Assembly: GCF_029407905.1 (NCBI RefSeq)
Contig: NC_073642.1
Span: 620,001 to 684,000, forward strand
Direction: 5' to 3'
Length of the DNA: 64,000 bases
Origin: Bubalus kerabau
Taxonomy: Eukaryota; Chordata; Mammalia; Artiodactyla; Bovidae
Shown: piece by piece, positions 25,117 to 35,139 of the stretch
How the letters are laid out: each line of letters opens with the position of its first letter
Position numbering within the stretch: position 1 is the stretch's first letter
Translations under genes and position numbers: made by a program
The notes under the pieces: generated by a model
Databases searched by the model: none
Seen by the model: only the letters and a program-made list of their open reading frames with translations
What the model was told of the DNA's origin: nothing

Positions 25117-25464
25117 AAAGACGGTAACAATAACCCTGAGTACGAGACAGCAAAAGAGACACTGAGGTATAGAAGAGTCTTATGGACTCTGTGGGAGAGG
25201 GAGAAGGTGGGAAGATTTGGGAGAATGGCATTGAAACATGTAAAATATCATGTATGAAAAGAGTTGCCAGTCCAGGTTTGATGCATGATACTGGATGCTT
25301 GGGGCTAGTGCACTGGGACGACCCAGAGGGATGCTATGGGGGGGAGGAGGGAGGAGGGTTCAGGATGGGGAGCACATGTATACCTGAGGCGGATTCATTT
25401 TGATATTTGGAAAAACTAATACAATTATGTAAAGTTTAAAAATAAAATAAAATTTAAAAAAAAA
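25117..25464 (+). other. L1 3' UTR with poly(A) signal and A-rich tail
   Basis: This segment has the G-rich tract typical of bovine L1 3' ends (ggggggaggagggaggaggg near 25339), a terminal cattttgatatttgg block and AATAAA at 25441-25446. It ends in a short A-rich tail just before the target-site duplication. Confidence 0.88.
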
Positions 25465-25879
25465 TCCACAGGAGGCTTGACTCCCTTTAGGCCACTCAGT
25501 GGTCTCCAAGAAATACCCGTCGGGACTCGAGAGCAGAGCAGAGTCCTTTCCTTCCTCTCGAGATGAGGACTGACTCTTCGGGTGCATCTAAAATGCAACC
25601 CCGAGATCTCTGTCGCCCCTGGAGAGGAACATTAGGTCCTGGACACAAGCTTAGATGAGGTCTCTTTTGCCCTGAAGTGACTCGAGAGCAATCCCTAGCT
25701 CTCTCTCGCAACTCGAATGGAAGATTGGACTTCCCTGGGCCAACACAAGAGGAAGCCTGAATTCCCCATCGTAACTCGAGAATCCCGCCGAAACTCGAGA
25801 AAAACCACATGGTTACCCCGTCATCGCAAGATGAGGCCCTTGCCCGCTACAGCGTCTAAAGAGAAGTCCCAGGTTTCTT

Positions 25880-25912
25880 CTTGAAGTGTTTTCACACTTC
25901 AAGTGTGAAAAC
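25880..25912. repeat. Nested perfect inverted repeats in one satellite monomer
   Basis: cttgaagtgt (25880-25889) pairs with acacttcaag (25894-25903), and gttttcacact (25888-25898) pairs with agtgtgaaaac (25902-25912). Ordinary monomers have only cttgaagtgcgaaac here. The extra bases are reverse-complement copies of local sequence, which is the signature of a replication template switch. Confidence 0.85.
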
Positions 25913-27870
25913 TCGGCACCCTTGATGCGATTCCAAAAGTTCCCCGACACCCTGGTCTCTCTCGAGGGGAACACCGAGGTTCCCGGTACGACTTCATCTG
26001 AGTCACTTCTCCCCTCCTGATTGCGACTGGAGGGTCGACTCCCGTGCTTTGTCTGGAAGGGGTTCCCAACCTTCCCGGCGCACCTCAGGATGAGGCCGGT
26101 CTAACGAGAATATTTGAGACGTAGCTTCATGGGTGGTAACACATGCTGAAAGACCCCGATTCCCCGGTCCGCTCTTGATAAGAACCCGATGCCCGGACAC
26201 CTCTTCAAAGGCAACCCTGTGGAAGAAGGCACAACACGAAGGGGCACTGACACCCTCGTGCATCGTCTGGAAAAACCCGCAGATTCCAAACACAGTTCGA
26301 CAAGTTGCCTGTCACCGCGTGAATAACTCGAGAGGCAAGCGTAGTTCCATTCCTCCTTACAAGACGAGGCATGACTCTCCTGTCCCAACTCTGCAGGGAC
26401 CCTGCGATCAGAGTCAGAAATGGAGACGAACCCTGAGGTTCCTGCCTCCACTCGAGATGAGGCCCTCTTCTCTTGCAACAAACCCAGTGGAGCCCCGAGA
26501 GGGCCCTCCCAACTCCAGGGTATCCCTGACTTCACAGAGGCACACTGAGAAGCTCCCTGAGGCCACCGGCACTAGTCGAGGGAACCCAGGGTTTACTGCC
26601 GTGACCCAAGAAACACCTTGAAAGTCCTTCTTTAACGGTTCTTGAGGCCCGATACACCTACCATGACTCTAGAGCAATGACGCGCTCCCCCTCGCAATGC
26701 GCATGGAGACCTGACTTCCCAAGTGCCACATGAGAGGCTCCTTGAGCTCCCCATAGTACCTCATGAGAAACCCCACACTGGCGCTGCAGCTCGAGAAAAC
26801 CCAGGAGATGCCCCCTTCATCGCAAGATGATGGCCTTCTTTTCCTGCATGGCCTGGAGAGCAATCCCGAGTCATCTCTCCAAACTCCACAGGAGGCTTGA
26901 CTCCCTTTAGGCCACTCAGTGGTCTCCAAGAGATACCCGTCGCAACTCGAGAGGAGAGCCGAGTCCTTTGCTTCCCCTCGAGACAAGGACTGACTCCCCG
27001 GGTGCATCAGGAAAGCAACCCCGAGATCCCTGTCCCCCCTGGAGACGAACATTATGTCCTGGACACAAGCCTAGATAAGGTCTCTTTTGCCCTGCAGTGA
27101 CTCAAGCGCAATCCCTAGCTCTCCCTCGCAACTCGAATGGAAGACTGGACTTCCCTGGGCCAACACAAGAGGAAGCCTGAATTTCCTGACCTAACTCGAG
27201 AATCCCGCCACAACTCGAGAAAAACGACGTGGTTAACCCGTCACCACAAGATGAGGCCCTTGCCAGCTACAGCGTCTCAAGAGAAATCTCATGTTCCGTT
27301 TTGAAGTTTGAAACGGTACTTAGCACCTTTGATGCGACCCCAAAAGTTCCCCGATATCCCAGTTTTACTCGAGGGGAACATCGAGGTTCCCGGCACCACT
27401 TCATCTGAGCCCCTTCTCCCCTCCTGATCGGGACAAGAGGGTCGATTCACTTGCTTTGTCTGAAAGGGTTACCGACTTTCCTGGTGCACCTCAGGTTGAG
27501 GTCCGTCTCAAGAAGAAATTCGAGACGTAGGCTTGTGGGTGGTGCCACATGCCGAAAGACCCTGATTTCCTGGTCTGCTCTTGATAAGAACCTGAAGGCT
27601 GGATACCTCTTCGAAGGCAACCCTGTGTATGAAGGCAAAAAACAAAGGGGAACTGACACCCCCATGCATCGTCCGGATAAAACCGCAGGTTCCACACACA
27701 GCTCGACAAGTGGCCTGTTATCCGGTGAACAACTCGAGAGTCCAGTGGAGTTCCATTCCTCCACACAAGACGAGGCCTGACTCTCCTGTCCTAACTCTGT
27801 AGGGACTCTGTGTTCAGAGTCAGAAATGGAGAGCAACCCTGAGGTTCCTGCTTCAAATCGAGAGGAGGCC

Positions 27871-27876
27871 CTCTTC
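27871..27876 (-). repeat. Target-site duplication of the ERV, left copy
   Basis: ctcttc precedes the TG terminus of the left LTR. The right copy at 34765-34770 is atcttc (one mismatch). Six-base duplications are typical of betaretroviral (class II) integrases. Removing the provirus and one copy restores the satellite order ccctcttccattgc. Confidence 0.8.
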
Positions 27877-29171
27877 TGACAAGGTCCAGCCTCGGCTGGT
27901 CCAGGGTTTTTGAAGGGGAGACAGAGTAGGCGACCTATTGATTTATTTATCAAAGATATAAAGAGTAATAGAATGAGGATATCTCAGTAGGAAAATTTAG
28001 TGGAGAAAAGAAGCTGAGTAGCTTGGTTTATGCGGAAAATCAGTATAACCCGTGACACGAGGTTAGCTCTGACCACGGAGGCCGCAGGCTCCCTCTCGAA
28101 TAGCGAAAAGTGCCCCACCTTAGACACCTTCTCAAGTGGTCATCGAAGCCCAGGCAAATAAATGGTCGCAGAAGATATCCGCGCTCCAGATGGACACTCA
28201 TCTGAAAATTGAGGGGAAGAATGACATTAGGAGACTAAGCGTTGGCAATCAAGGCCCGTAGCTTTATTTTCAACAGGGGTTTTTTTTACCCTAAGTTACA
28301 CATAGAGGATAATGGGGATGCAAAGTCAGCAGCCTTTGATCCTTATCAAAAACCAGGGTTTCTTTCCTGCAAATGTATCGTATACAAATGGTTTAGGTGA
28401 TTTACATCATCTTCTAGCCAGAAGGCCTATTAACATTTTATGACTCTTGACAAAGACTTATCAACCGTAAGACTTATTTTCTCTAAGAGTAATTATTTTA
28501 AGGTTTGGCCCCATCTTTCAAAGATAAAATTGCATTCCTATAGGGAGGATGTGTAATGGGTTTACAACAAAGGAGAGAATTTATTACCTTAAGGGTCTAA
28601 AGTTAGTAACACCAAGGCCACTACTTATTTCTTCTACATATCAACTATATTAATTAATACACATTCAAGGATACAATTCAGGGGATGTGGAAACTTGGCA
28701 ACAAGCATTGGTTCATCAATGAAATCTTTTACTAGTTTTATTCTGACAGTTTCTAACTCTCTGAGAGGCTCTAAGCTATTTGAATATCTTAAGCTTCCCG
28801 TGCCTCTCGAGGCTCGGAGACTGTAAACAATTGTATGCCTTGCTGTAGGAGACCGGGTAAACTTGTCAGGAGAGTTAGAGAGCCATCTGACGTGTTTGGA
28901 TTTAAACACTCCTAATTGCCCAGGAACTTTATTAACTGGAGCTGTAAGTTAGCTCTTTGACAGAAAGAGGGAGATGGTGGTGGGGGACAGCCCCCAGGAA
29001 AGTCAGAGGTGAGAGCACAAAGCAATAAAGTAGGCAGACTCTGGTTTTGGGGGGTAGATGCTCAAGAATATCCGGGAGGACTCCCGAGGCTCGATCCCGC
29101 CTTTGTGTATGCCCAGCCTCCTTCCTCATGACCTTGGTCACGAGTGGAATGTCTCTCGCCGGCTCCCGGCA
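27877..29171 (-). repeat. 3' LTR of the ERV
   Basis: About 1295 bp. On the - strand it starts TGCCGGGAG (at 29171) and ends CTTGTCA (at 27877), so it has TG...CA ends. It is aligned throughout with 33464-34764. A candidate - strand AATAAA lies at 28263-28268, conserved at 33859-33864 in the other LTR. The env frame runs a short way into this LTR. Confidence 0.9.
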
Positions 29172-29878
29172 TCTCCCCATTTTTTATTTCTTAAAACAGC
29201 CAGATGTAGCTCAGTCGCGAACCTCTGAATACTCTGCTGAAGAATCCTGACAATACAAGGAAGAATGATTATGAGAAGCAGAATTAAAGCAGCCACCCCA
29301 GCATAGCTAAAGACATTAGACAGAATATTCTTTCCTGAGATGTAGTTAGGGAAAGTATGGAAGAAATCATTTGCTGTTCCAGCAGCAGTAAAATCTAATC
29401 GGGAGTGCTCCATGGTTGCTATTTGATAGTGAAGTTTCCCTACGTCTCAAACAATGTCAGAGCTGTTCCAGATACCTGAAATATGGTTTTTAATCTTTTC
29501 CCATTCAAAATCTGTCTCATTTACTTTCAGGGGTGTTACACATATCCACCGATAGTCAGCATGACAAGACAATGCCATTTTCACCTTTAAAGCCTGCAAT
29601 TCAGTCCCAATATGTATTACTGCTTCCTCTAGGGCATCTACCCTCATTTCTAATTTTCTCTCTATAGCTTTCTGTGTTGCCAATGTTAAAGAAACATTTT
29701 TGGACATAGAATCAACATATTGAGCAGTATGTACTTGTTGAGTCAATGATATTGCTGCCACAGTAACAGAAGTGATTGCACTTATCAAAGCTGCTGTTCC
29801 CAAGATAAGTAAGCCCACAAACCGTCGTGTTTGCATTAAATCCTGTAGTTGTTGTAATACAGCAAGACCATAATTCAA
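29138..29878 (-). pseudogene. ERV env transmembrane subunit remnant
   Basis: One frame of 247 codons carries the fusion subunit of a betaretroviral envelope. From the N-terminus it has a hydrophobic fusion-peptide-like stretch (LLILGTAALISAITSVTVAA), heptad-like helices (QKAIERKLEMRVDALEEAV), the immunodominant-type region CHADYRWICV and a membrane anchor (VAALILLLIIILPCIV) with a short tail. A single in-frame TGA lies at 29447-29449, after NSSDIV, and the frame then continues unchanged to 29138 inside the LTR. The first codon shown (29878) is TTG, so this is a fragment with no proper start. The whole surface subunit that should precede it is missing. It is not expected to make a functional envelope. 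Confidence 0.85.
29172..29185 (-). promoter_or_regulatory. Polypurine tract of the ERV
   Basis: On the - strand AAAAAATGGGGAGA lies immediately before the TG of the 3' LTR, the usual position of the plus-strand primer. Confidence 0.75.
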
Positions 29879-29947
29879 TAAGTGGTTACATCATAAGATA
29901 AGGTGGATGTTGTAGCATTACAAAGGAGCAAACATTATATTGAGGGT

Positions 29948-30079
29948 TTAAACAAGATGAACCAGGGAGCAGCTGTAGGCGTCGGCCCGGGGGAGCAGTG
30001 TCCCCAGCATCAGGAGGCAGAACGCGAGCGACAGGCTGTGGGCCAAGGCGCCTATGGTTTGTGGAGGGGCAGGGTTCAT
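29948..30079 (-). pseudogene. ERV env leader (signal peptide) fragment
   Basis: A 43-codon frame starts at ATG 30079-30077 with a typical secretory leader: a polar start (MNPAPPQT), a hydrophobic core (LSLAFCLLMLGTLL) and a small-residue cleavage context (PRADA). TAA stops it at 29950-29948, ten residues after the likely cleavage point. The envelope surface region that should follow is deleted, since the transmembrane remnant begins only about 70 bases further on. Position between the integrase remnant and the env transmembrane part supports the assignment. It is an inference from layout and leader character, not from a database match. Confidence 0.6.
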
Positions 30080-30329
30080 GGTTTAGGGCTAGCCGCCACC
30101 GCTTGGGCTCAAGGCGGTCCCCTCTTGCCAGTGGGGCCACGCTGGTCTGGATGGCACTCCGCAGGCGCGCTTTCCTCTCTGGCCCTCACTCGCTACACAG
30201 ACTTCTTTGCTCTAGGTCACAGGGTGCAGCGAGGAGGGTGCGAGGCGCTGCTGGTGGCATGGGGGCGAGAGCTGGCTGGGGGAGGGGGAGCAAGTGAGTG
30301 CGCACGCCGCGAACCTGGTCTTTGGGGAA
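30080..30329 (-). other. GC-rich stretch between pol and env remnants
   Basis: About 250 bases of high GC content contain short open frames on both strands, none convincing. By position this would be the pol-env junction and env 5' region of the provirus. I see no recognisable domain. Confidence 0.4.
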
Positions 30330-30436
30330 TGTGACATGACGAATTTGTCTGAGATCCAAACCGGAGAATCTGCATTCTGTAGAAATATACAAGCATACCC
30401 TCTCCCACAAGTTAGCAACACATCTGGCTTTTTCAC
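30330..30436 (-). pseudogene. ERV integrase C-terminal remnant
   Basis: A short frame reads CGRGYACIFLQNADSPVWIS followed by DKFV. This resembles the end of the integrase DNA-binding domain (a strand with aromatic and Pro-Val-Trp residues) in betaretroviral pol. It sits directly upstream of the env leader, as expected for the 3' end of pol. It is short, so the call is tentative. Confidence 0.5.
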
Positions 30437-30489
30437 TCTCCCGTAAGGAGGCCTTTTTACTTGACCAGGGGCCGAGTCATAGCCTGTAA

Positions 30490-31230
30490 TTCAGGCATCT
30501 AGTGTCTCATCATTGTAGTCTGTCCCTGTGTGTTTACGTTTAAGTGATTAATTACAATTGGAACATAACTTCACTATTTGTCTAGCTGTTTCCCTATGGA
30601 TATGTTAATTTAGGTCTAATGTTTAGTTTAGGTCTCTGTATAAATTAAAGTAATAAATGTATAACCTCCTTATCTCATTTTGGTATACAGGTATACAGAT
30701 ATACCTAAATGCAAAATGCATTTATATATGTATTTATATATGGCAACAAGTATAAAGTTATTGACATATAATATATATAAATCAATATACTTGAATTAAT
30801 CTTTATAATTAATATATTAATTAATATATATTACAGCAATACAACACATACACAGCTAATACCAACCAACACAAACCAATATACTGTAATAATACATGTC
30901 ACACATTTATAATTATACAGTATATAGAACGTATATCATCACAGCACATCAATCCATACCAATTAATATCAGCCACACACACATTATATTACTGCCATAT
31001 ATATTTAATTATACAGTATATATATATGTGTGTGTATATAGTATACATATTAATTTATATACAAATTAATTAAGTATAGATCTATAAATAGAATTAGGTA
31101 TACCTTTATTATATTTTATTTATACCCATACCTAATTAGGCAAACTGTAATTAGGCAAATATATTTATATTATGTATTTATAAAAATATATAATGTATTG
31201 TTAAGTGTACCACCTGTACAGCATCTCCAC
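30490..31230. repeat. AT-rich island replacing most of pol
   Basis: About 740 bp of very AT-rich sequence, dominated by tata, aatta and atatat runs (for example near 31015-31045), with several imperfect direct and inverted short repeats. There is no reading frame and no recognisable retroviral motif. It lies where the reverse transcriptase, RNase H and most of integrase should be. It could be an expanded simple-sequence insertion or an unrelated AT-rich repeat acquired with the pol deletion. Confidence 0.6.
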
Positions 31231-31966
31231 CCCACATACCACTTTCTCTAATCCCACCAACTCATTTTCAGTATTATGTGTTGGCCAGGAGCTGGGCCAG
31301 TCTTTCCCAGCAATGTTAAGAGAAGTCTGTTCCTGTGTCTAATAGCCCTGGCGTTTTATTCTCTTGAAGTAAAAGATCTTTTAAAGGCCTTGGAACTGTA
31401 ATTTCCTGCACCCAAAAGGCTAGATCACTAGATCCAAATGTTTTGTGGCTCTTAGCTTGAGAAGTCAAGTTTTTCCTTGTCTGATAGTAAGGTAAAAGTA
31501 AAAGCTGTGTTACTCTTTGACCTTTATTAATTTGTACAGTTTTGATAGGCAGTGAGATCAAGACTTTAATTTCTCAATATCATCAGAATCTACTACACCA
31601 TGCACCAGCGAAATTTCTTTTCTTTCTTTTTTTTTTTTTTTGTTTAATTTTTTTTTTAAAAGAAAGCGAGCTACGCCCCAGGACAAATCTTACAATGTCC
31701 TCAGATAGGGGGCCAGCCACTCTGGTTGGAATTGGAGTAAGCGGCACATCAGGGGTTAATATTGTTATTAAATCTCCTTGCCTTTTCGCTTTTCTCCTAG
31801 CCTGGGTGAGACCCCCCTGAGGGAGTTTTCTCCAAGGAGCACGCTCTGCATATTGTGTACTAAAAGCTCCTTTGTTTAAAAAACTTTTTATCTTCCTCAG
31901 TCTTAGACAACACTTTGGGAGGCATTTGGGGCAAAGTGGGGAACTCCTGGGTCCTGGGAGGCACAA
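31230..31966 (-). pseudogene. ERV dUTPase and protease remnant (pro gene)
   Basis: In betaretroviruses the pro frame encodes a dUTPase followed by an aspartic protease. Here the frame 31966-31583 holds dUTPase-like text (TPIPTRVAGPLSEDIVRFVL, then GRSS). It runs into an A-rich insertion (plus-strand T runs at about 31620-31662). The next frame, 31561-31316, has the dUTPase end and the protease start, FGSSDLAFWVQEI, then GLLDTGTDFS with the catalytic Asp-Thr-Gly, although the following Ala is Thr. A stop or shift follows, and protease-like text (SWPTHNTENELVGLE) continues in another frame to about 31230. At least two frame changes separate the parts. It is not functional. Confidence 0.78.
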
Positions 31967-31992
31967 TCGAAGGCGGTGGCGGTCTCCTTAAA

Positions 31993-32594
31993 TCAGAAAG
32001 TGGTGGATAAGTTTTTTAAAGGTTTGCGCAGAGGGGGAGGGAGCTCGCCAGGGCTCTCGGCCGCAGCGTCCTGTAAGCCCTCTCCTTCCTCGGGAGGTAG
32101 ACCACTTTCTCCCTCCTTTTTTTTTTTTTCAATGGCAGAAAATATGATCTGTGCAGTAAATGGAGACTCACCACCATCCACCTCTATAGCCTCCCCCATA
32201 GGCTATTTAACAGCCTCGTGACGGAGGTCCAGGACATTTCTAATCATATTCCACAGTCAATAAATATTTGTCTATTCTTTGATGCAGAGAAATCCATTTT
32301 TAATTTTTTTTTTTAATTTTAGAGAATATTTTTATTTATTTTGTAACCTCTTTACCCTGGCTAAACTTCAGAGGGGACTAGAAAAGAAGCCTCAAGGTGA
32401 GGATCAAGTTCATCCTTGGGACTAGAGAAAATCCTTCTCCGGGAAACTCCTAGCGGTGGCCCTTTACCCCGACATGGAGGAGGAGGCATAGGGGGATGGG
32501 AGCGTCCTGAAGTTTTCCTCTTCTGTTCCGGAGATCCTTTAACTGTTTGGTAACTAAATCTTACGAACTGTCTGATCGGGGATGTTTCCCTCAA
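31993..32594 (-). pseudogene. ERV gag proline-rich remnants
   Basis: Two short frames, 32594-32361 (SHPPMPPPPCRGKGPP) and 32199-31993 (SPGELPPPLRKPLKNL), are rich in proline and basic residues, like the linker between matrix and capsid in betaretroviral Gag. They are separated by AT-rich bases with T runs. No capsid major-homology region and no Cys-His zinc knuckle are visible between here and the pro remnant, so capsid and nucleocapsid appear deleted. Confidence 0.55.
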
Positions 32595-32655
32595 CCTCCT
32601 AGGAGCGGATGGTCTGATTAGGGATGTTTTCTTAAACTTTTAGGAGAATCTTTAG

Positions 32656-33219
32656 CTAAAAAAAAAAACAATCCTCATCAGAATGGCATCGAGCTGCTCT
32701 TTCCTCTAAACCTTTTTCAAATTGAGGGGAGAGCTGATCTTTCTTTTCATCCCTATCTTTTACATGCTCATTGGCAGTCATAGCGGCTAGCCATTCATTT
32801 AGCTGTCGATAGCTAGGTATAGCCTCTTCATTTTCACTTTTCTTTATAACAGGTACCTTTTCAGATTTGCTTTTTTGTTTAACAGGTACTTTTCCAACTT
32901 TACTTTCCTCTTTAACAGGTACCTTTTCAAATTCATGAGCTCGATCTAAAACATCTCTAGTCATATTCCACAGAGGAAAGGTGTAAGTAGGGATTTTTTC
33001 CAAACCTTGCTGAGCACAATAAGCTCTTAGCTGTCTTCCTAGTTTTTTCAAGATACCTAGGTTAACAGTGCCTTGTTGTAGAAACCAAGGGCAGTGGTCT
33101 TGTACAAATTTAAAAAATGATTGAATGGAAGATGTTTTAACTTTGATTCTTCTTTTACATAATAACTGTAAAATTACTCCTATAAAGAGCTGTCTTTCAT
33201 TTGATTCAGTGTTGCCCAT
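32656..33219 (-). pseudogene. ERV gag matrix remnant
   Basis: A 187-codon frame from ATG 33219 begins MGNTES, a glycine-2 context suited to myristoylation. It continues as a helical matrix (p10-like) domain (residues about 1-100: FIGVILQLLCKRRIKV, KFVQDHCPWFLQQGTVNL) followed by a Lys/Glu linker with three short repeats (KVPVKEESK, KVPVKQKSK, KVPVIKKSE). The frame ends at a homopolymer (FFF then TAG at 32658-32656; plus-strand A run), and the downstream gag text lies in another frame. Position just inside the primer site matches Gag. Matrix domains of this type trim and target the polyprotein to the membrane; this one is a remnant. Confidence 0.85.
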
Positions 33220-33444
33220 GTCAGAAAATTAAGGATAGTAAAAGATTTTGCTTTTAGCTATCTAAAAATTAGGCCTTTTTTGTCAGCCTTTTTAGAAACC
33301 GTTTTTTCTCTCTAACTCTTCAACACTTCCCACTCCTCTCGCCTTGTCTATTCTACAGGGGGATCTGCAGCCCCCTAAGTGGGATCCTATCTGTCCCCAA
33401 AACTGAACACTGGGGGAATGGGGTTGGGGATTTACCTTCGAAAT

Positions 33445-33461
33445 GCCTGTCTCGGGCGCCA
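33445..33461 (-). promoter_or_regulatory. Primer-binding site, lysine-tRNA type
   Basis: On the - strand TGGCGCCCGAGACAGGC starts two bases after the 5' LTR. The first ten bases match the complement of the lysine tRNA 3' end used by betaretroviruses and lentiviruses; the rest shows one inserted or changed base. This supports the ERVK assignment. Confidence 0.75.
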
Positions 33462-33463
33462 CC

Positions 33464-34764
33464 TGCAGAGGTCCAGCCCCAGCTGATCCAGGGTATTCGA
33501 AGGGAAGATGGAGTAGGCGACCTATGTATTTATTTATTTATTCATCAAAGATATAAAGAGTAATAGAATGAGGATAGCTCAGTAGGAAAATTCAGTGGAG
33601 AAAAGCAGCTGAGTAGCTTGGTTTACGCGGAAAATCAATATAACCCGTGACACCAGGTTAGCTCTGACCACGGAGGCTGCAAGTGCCCTCTAGAATAGAG
33701 GAAGGTGCCCCACCTTAGACACCTTATCGAGTGGGTCTTCGAAGCCCAGGCAAATAAATGGTCGCAGAGGATATCCGCGCTCCAGATGGACACTCATCTG
33801 AAAATTGAGGGGAATAATGACATGGGGAGACCAAGCGTTGGCGAGCAAGGCCCGTAGCTTTATTTTCAACACAGGTTTTAATACCCTAAGTTACACACAG
33901 AGGATAATAGGGGATGCAAAGTCAGCAGTCTTTAATCCTTATCAAAAACCAGGGTTTCTTTTCTGCAGATTTATCGTATAAAAATGGTTTAGATGATTTA
34001 CATCATCTTCTGGCCAGAAGACCTATTAACATTTTATGACTCTTGACAAAGACTTATCAACCATAAGAGTTATTTTCTCTAAGAGTAATTGTTTAAGGTT
34101 TGGCGCCATCTTTCGAAGATAAAATTGCATTCCTATAGGGCGGATGTGTAATGGGTTTACAACAAAGAAAAGAATTTATTACCTTAAGGGTCTAAAGTTA
34201 CCAACATCAAGGCCACTACTTATTTTTTCTACATACCAACTATATTAATTAACACACATTCAAGGATGCAATTCAGGGGATGCGGAAACTTGGCAAAAAG
34301 CATTGGTTCATCAATGAAATCTTTTACTAGATTTATTCTGACAGTTTCTAACTCTCTGAGAGGCTCTAAGCTACTTGAATATCTTAAACTTCCCGTGCGT
34401 CTCGAGGCTGGGAGACTGTACACAATCGTATGCATAGCTGTAGGAGACCGGGTAAACTTGTCAGGCGAGTTAGAAAACCATCTGAGGGGTTTGGATTTAA
34501 ACACAACTAATTGCACAGGAACATTATTAGTTGGAGCTGTAAGTTAGCTCTTTGACAGAGAGTGAGATGGTGGTGGGAGACATCCCCAGTAATGTCAGAG
34601 GTGAGAGAACAAAGCAATAAAGAAGGCAGACTTTGGTTTTTGGGGGTAGATGCTGAAGAATATACGGGGGAACTCCCGGAGGCTCGATCCCGCCTTTGCG
34701 TATGCCAAGACTCTTTCCTCATGACATTTGTCACGAGTGGAATGTCTCTCGCTGGCTCCCGGCA
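33464..34764 (-). repeat. 5' LTR of the ERV
   Basis: About 1301 bp with - strand ends TGCCGGGAG and CCTCTGCA. It aligns along its whole length with the left LTR, with about 5-6 per cent substitutions in two samples and small indels, such as the longer tttatttattta run near 33530. A candidate AATAAA lies at 33859-33864 (- strand). Confidence 0.9.
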
Positions 34765-34770
34765 ATCTTC
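34765..34770 (-). repeat. Target-site duplication of the ERV, right copy
   Basis: atcttc, one base different from the left copy ctcttc at 27871-27876, followed by the normal satellite continuation cattgcaccaaac. Confidence 0.75.
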
Positions 34771-35139
34771 CATTGCACCAAACGCAGTGGAGTCCCGAGA
34801 GGCCCCTCCTAACACCACAGTATCAGTGTCTTCTCAGAGGCACCCTGAGCAACTCCCTGAGGTAACCGGCACAAGTCGAGGGAACACAGGGTGTCCTGCC
34901 GCAACCCGAAAAAGACCTCAAGAGTCCGTCTTCAACGCGTCTTGAGGCCGGATTCCCCTACCATGACTTGAGAGCAATGACAAGCTCCCCCTCGCCATGC
35001 GCATGGACACCTGACTTCCCTGGCGCCACATGAGAGGCTCCCTGAGCTCCCCGTCATACCTCGTGAGAAACCCCACACTGGCGCCGCAGCTCGGGAAAAC
35101 CCACGAGACGCCACCGTCATCGCGAGATTGGGGACTTCT

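Larger units (their letters stand above)
17311..25464 (+). mobile_element. Near full-length bovine-type LINE-1, non-functional
   Basis: This is an autonomous non-LTR retrotransposon of about 8.15 kb. It has a 5' end beginning near agaggagccaagattgctg, a long 5' region of about 3 kb, ORF1, ORF2 with endonuclease, reverse transcriptase and C-terminal Cys region, a G-rich 3' UTR, AATAAA-type signals and a short A-rich tail. Length and termini match the full-size bovine L1 family (about 8.4 kb, established knowledge), so it inserted essentially untruncated. Both reading frames now contain stops and frameshifts, so it cannot move itself. It inserted in the + direction into one satellite monomer, and the satellite continues in phase on the far side. 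The higher-order copies of satellite elsewhere in the window do not carry it. Confidence 0.95.
25465..27876. repeat. Satellite array II (1.4-kb monomers between L1 and ERV)
   Basis: The satellite resumes at tccacaggaggcttgactcc, exactly the monomer point interrupted at 17310. The landmark motif falls at 26627. Removing the L1, the interval from 17050 is about 1417 bp; removing the ERV, the interval to 34927 is about 1406 bp. The stretch is therefore about 1.7 monomers of one originally continuous array. Confidence 0.92.
27877..34764 (-). mobile_element. Degenerate betaretrovirus-like (class II/ERVK) provirus
   Basis: This endogenous retrovirus reads on the - strand, with its 5' LTR at the right (33464-34764) and its 3' LTR at the left (27877-29171). 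Between them, in - order, are a lysine-tRNA-like primer site, a gag matrix remnant, proline-rich gag remnants, a dUTPase-protease remnant, an AT-rich stretch in place of most of pol, a short integrase C-terminal remnant, an env leader, an env transmembrane remnant and a polypurine tract. The internal part is only about 4.3 kb, so capsid, reverse transcriptase, most of integrase and env surface are missing. In two samples of about 100 bp the LTRs differ at 6 of 111 and 6 of 98 sites, so this is an old fixed insertion. It cannot produce virus. LTR sequence resembles the bovine ERVK LTRs; the exact family name needs a library search. Confidence 0.92.

Noticed and set aside
29903..30334. + strand frames over the GC-rich part of the ERV (143 and 99 codons)
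   Set aside because: They lie opposite to the provirus, in the env leader and pol-env junction region; composition explains the absence of stops and no domain is visible.
27877..34764. An intact or expressed retrovirus
   Set aside because: Capsid, reverse transcriptase, most of integrase and the envelope surface part are missing, and remaining frames carry stops and shifts.
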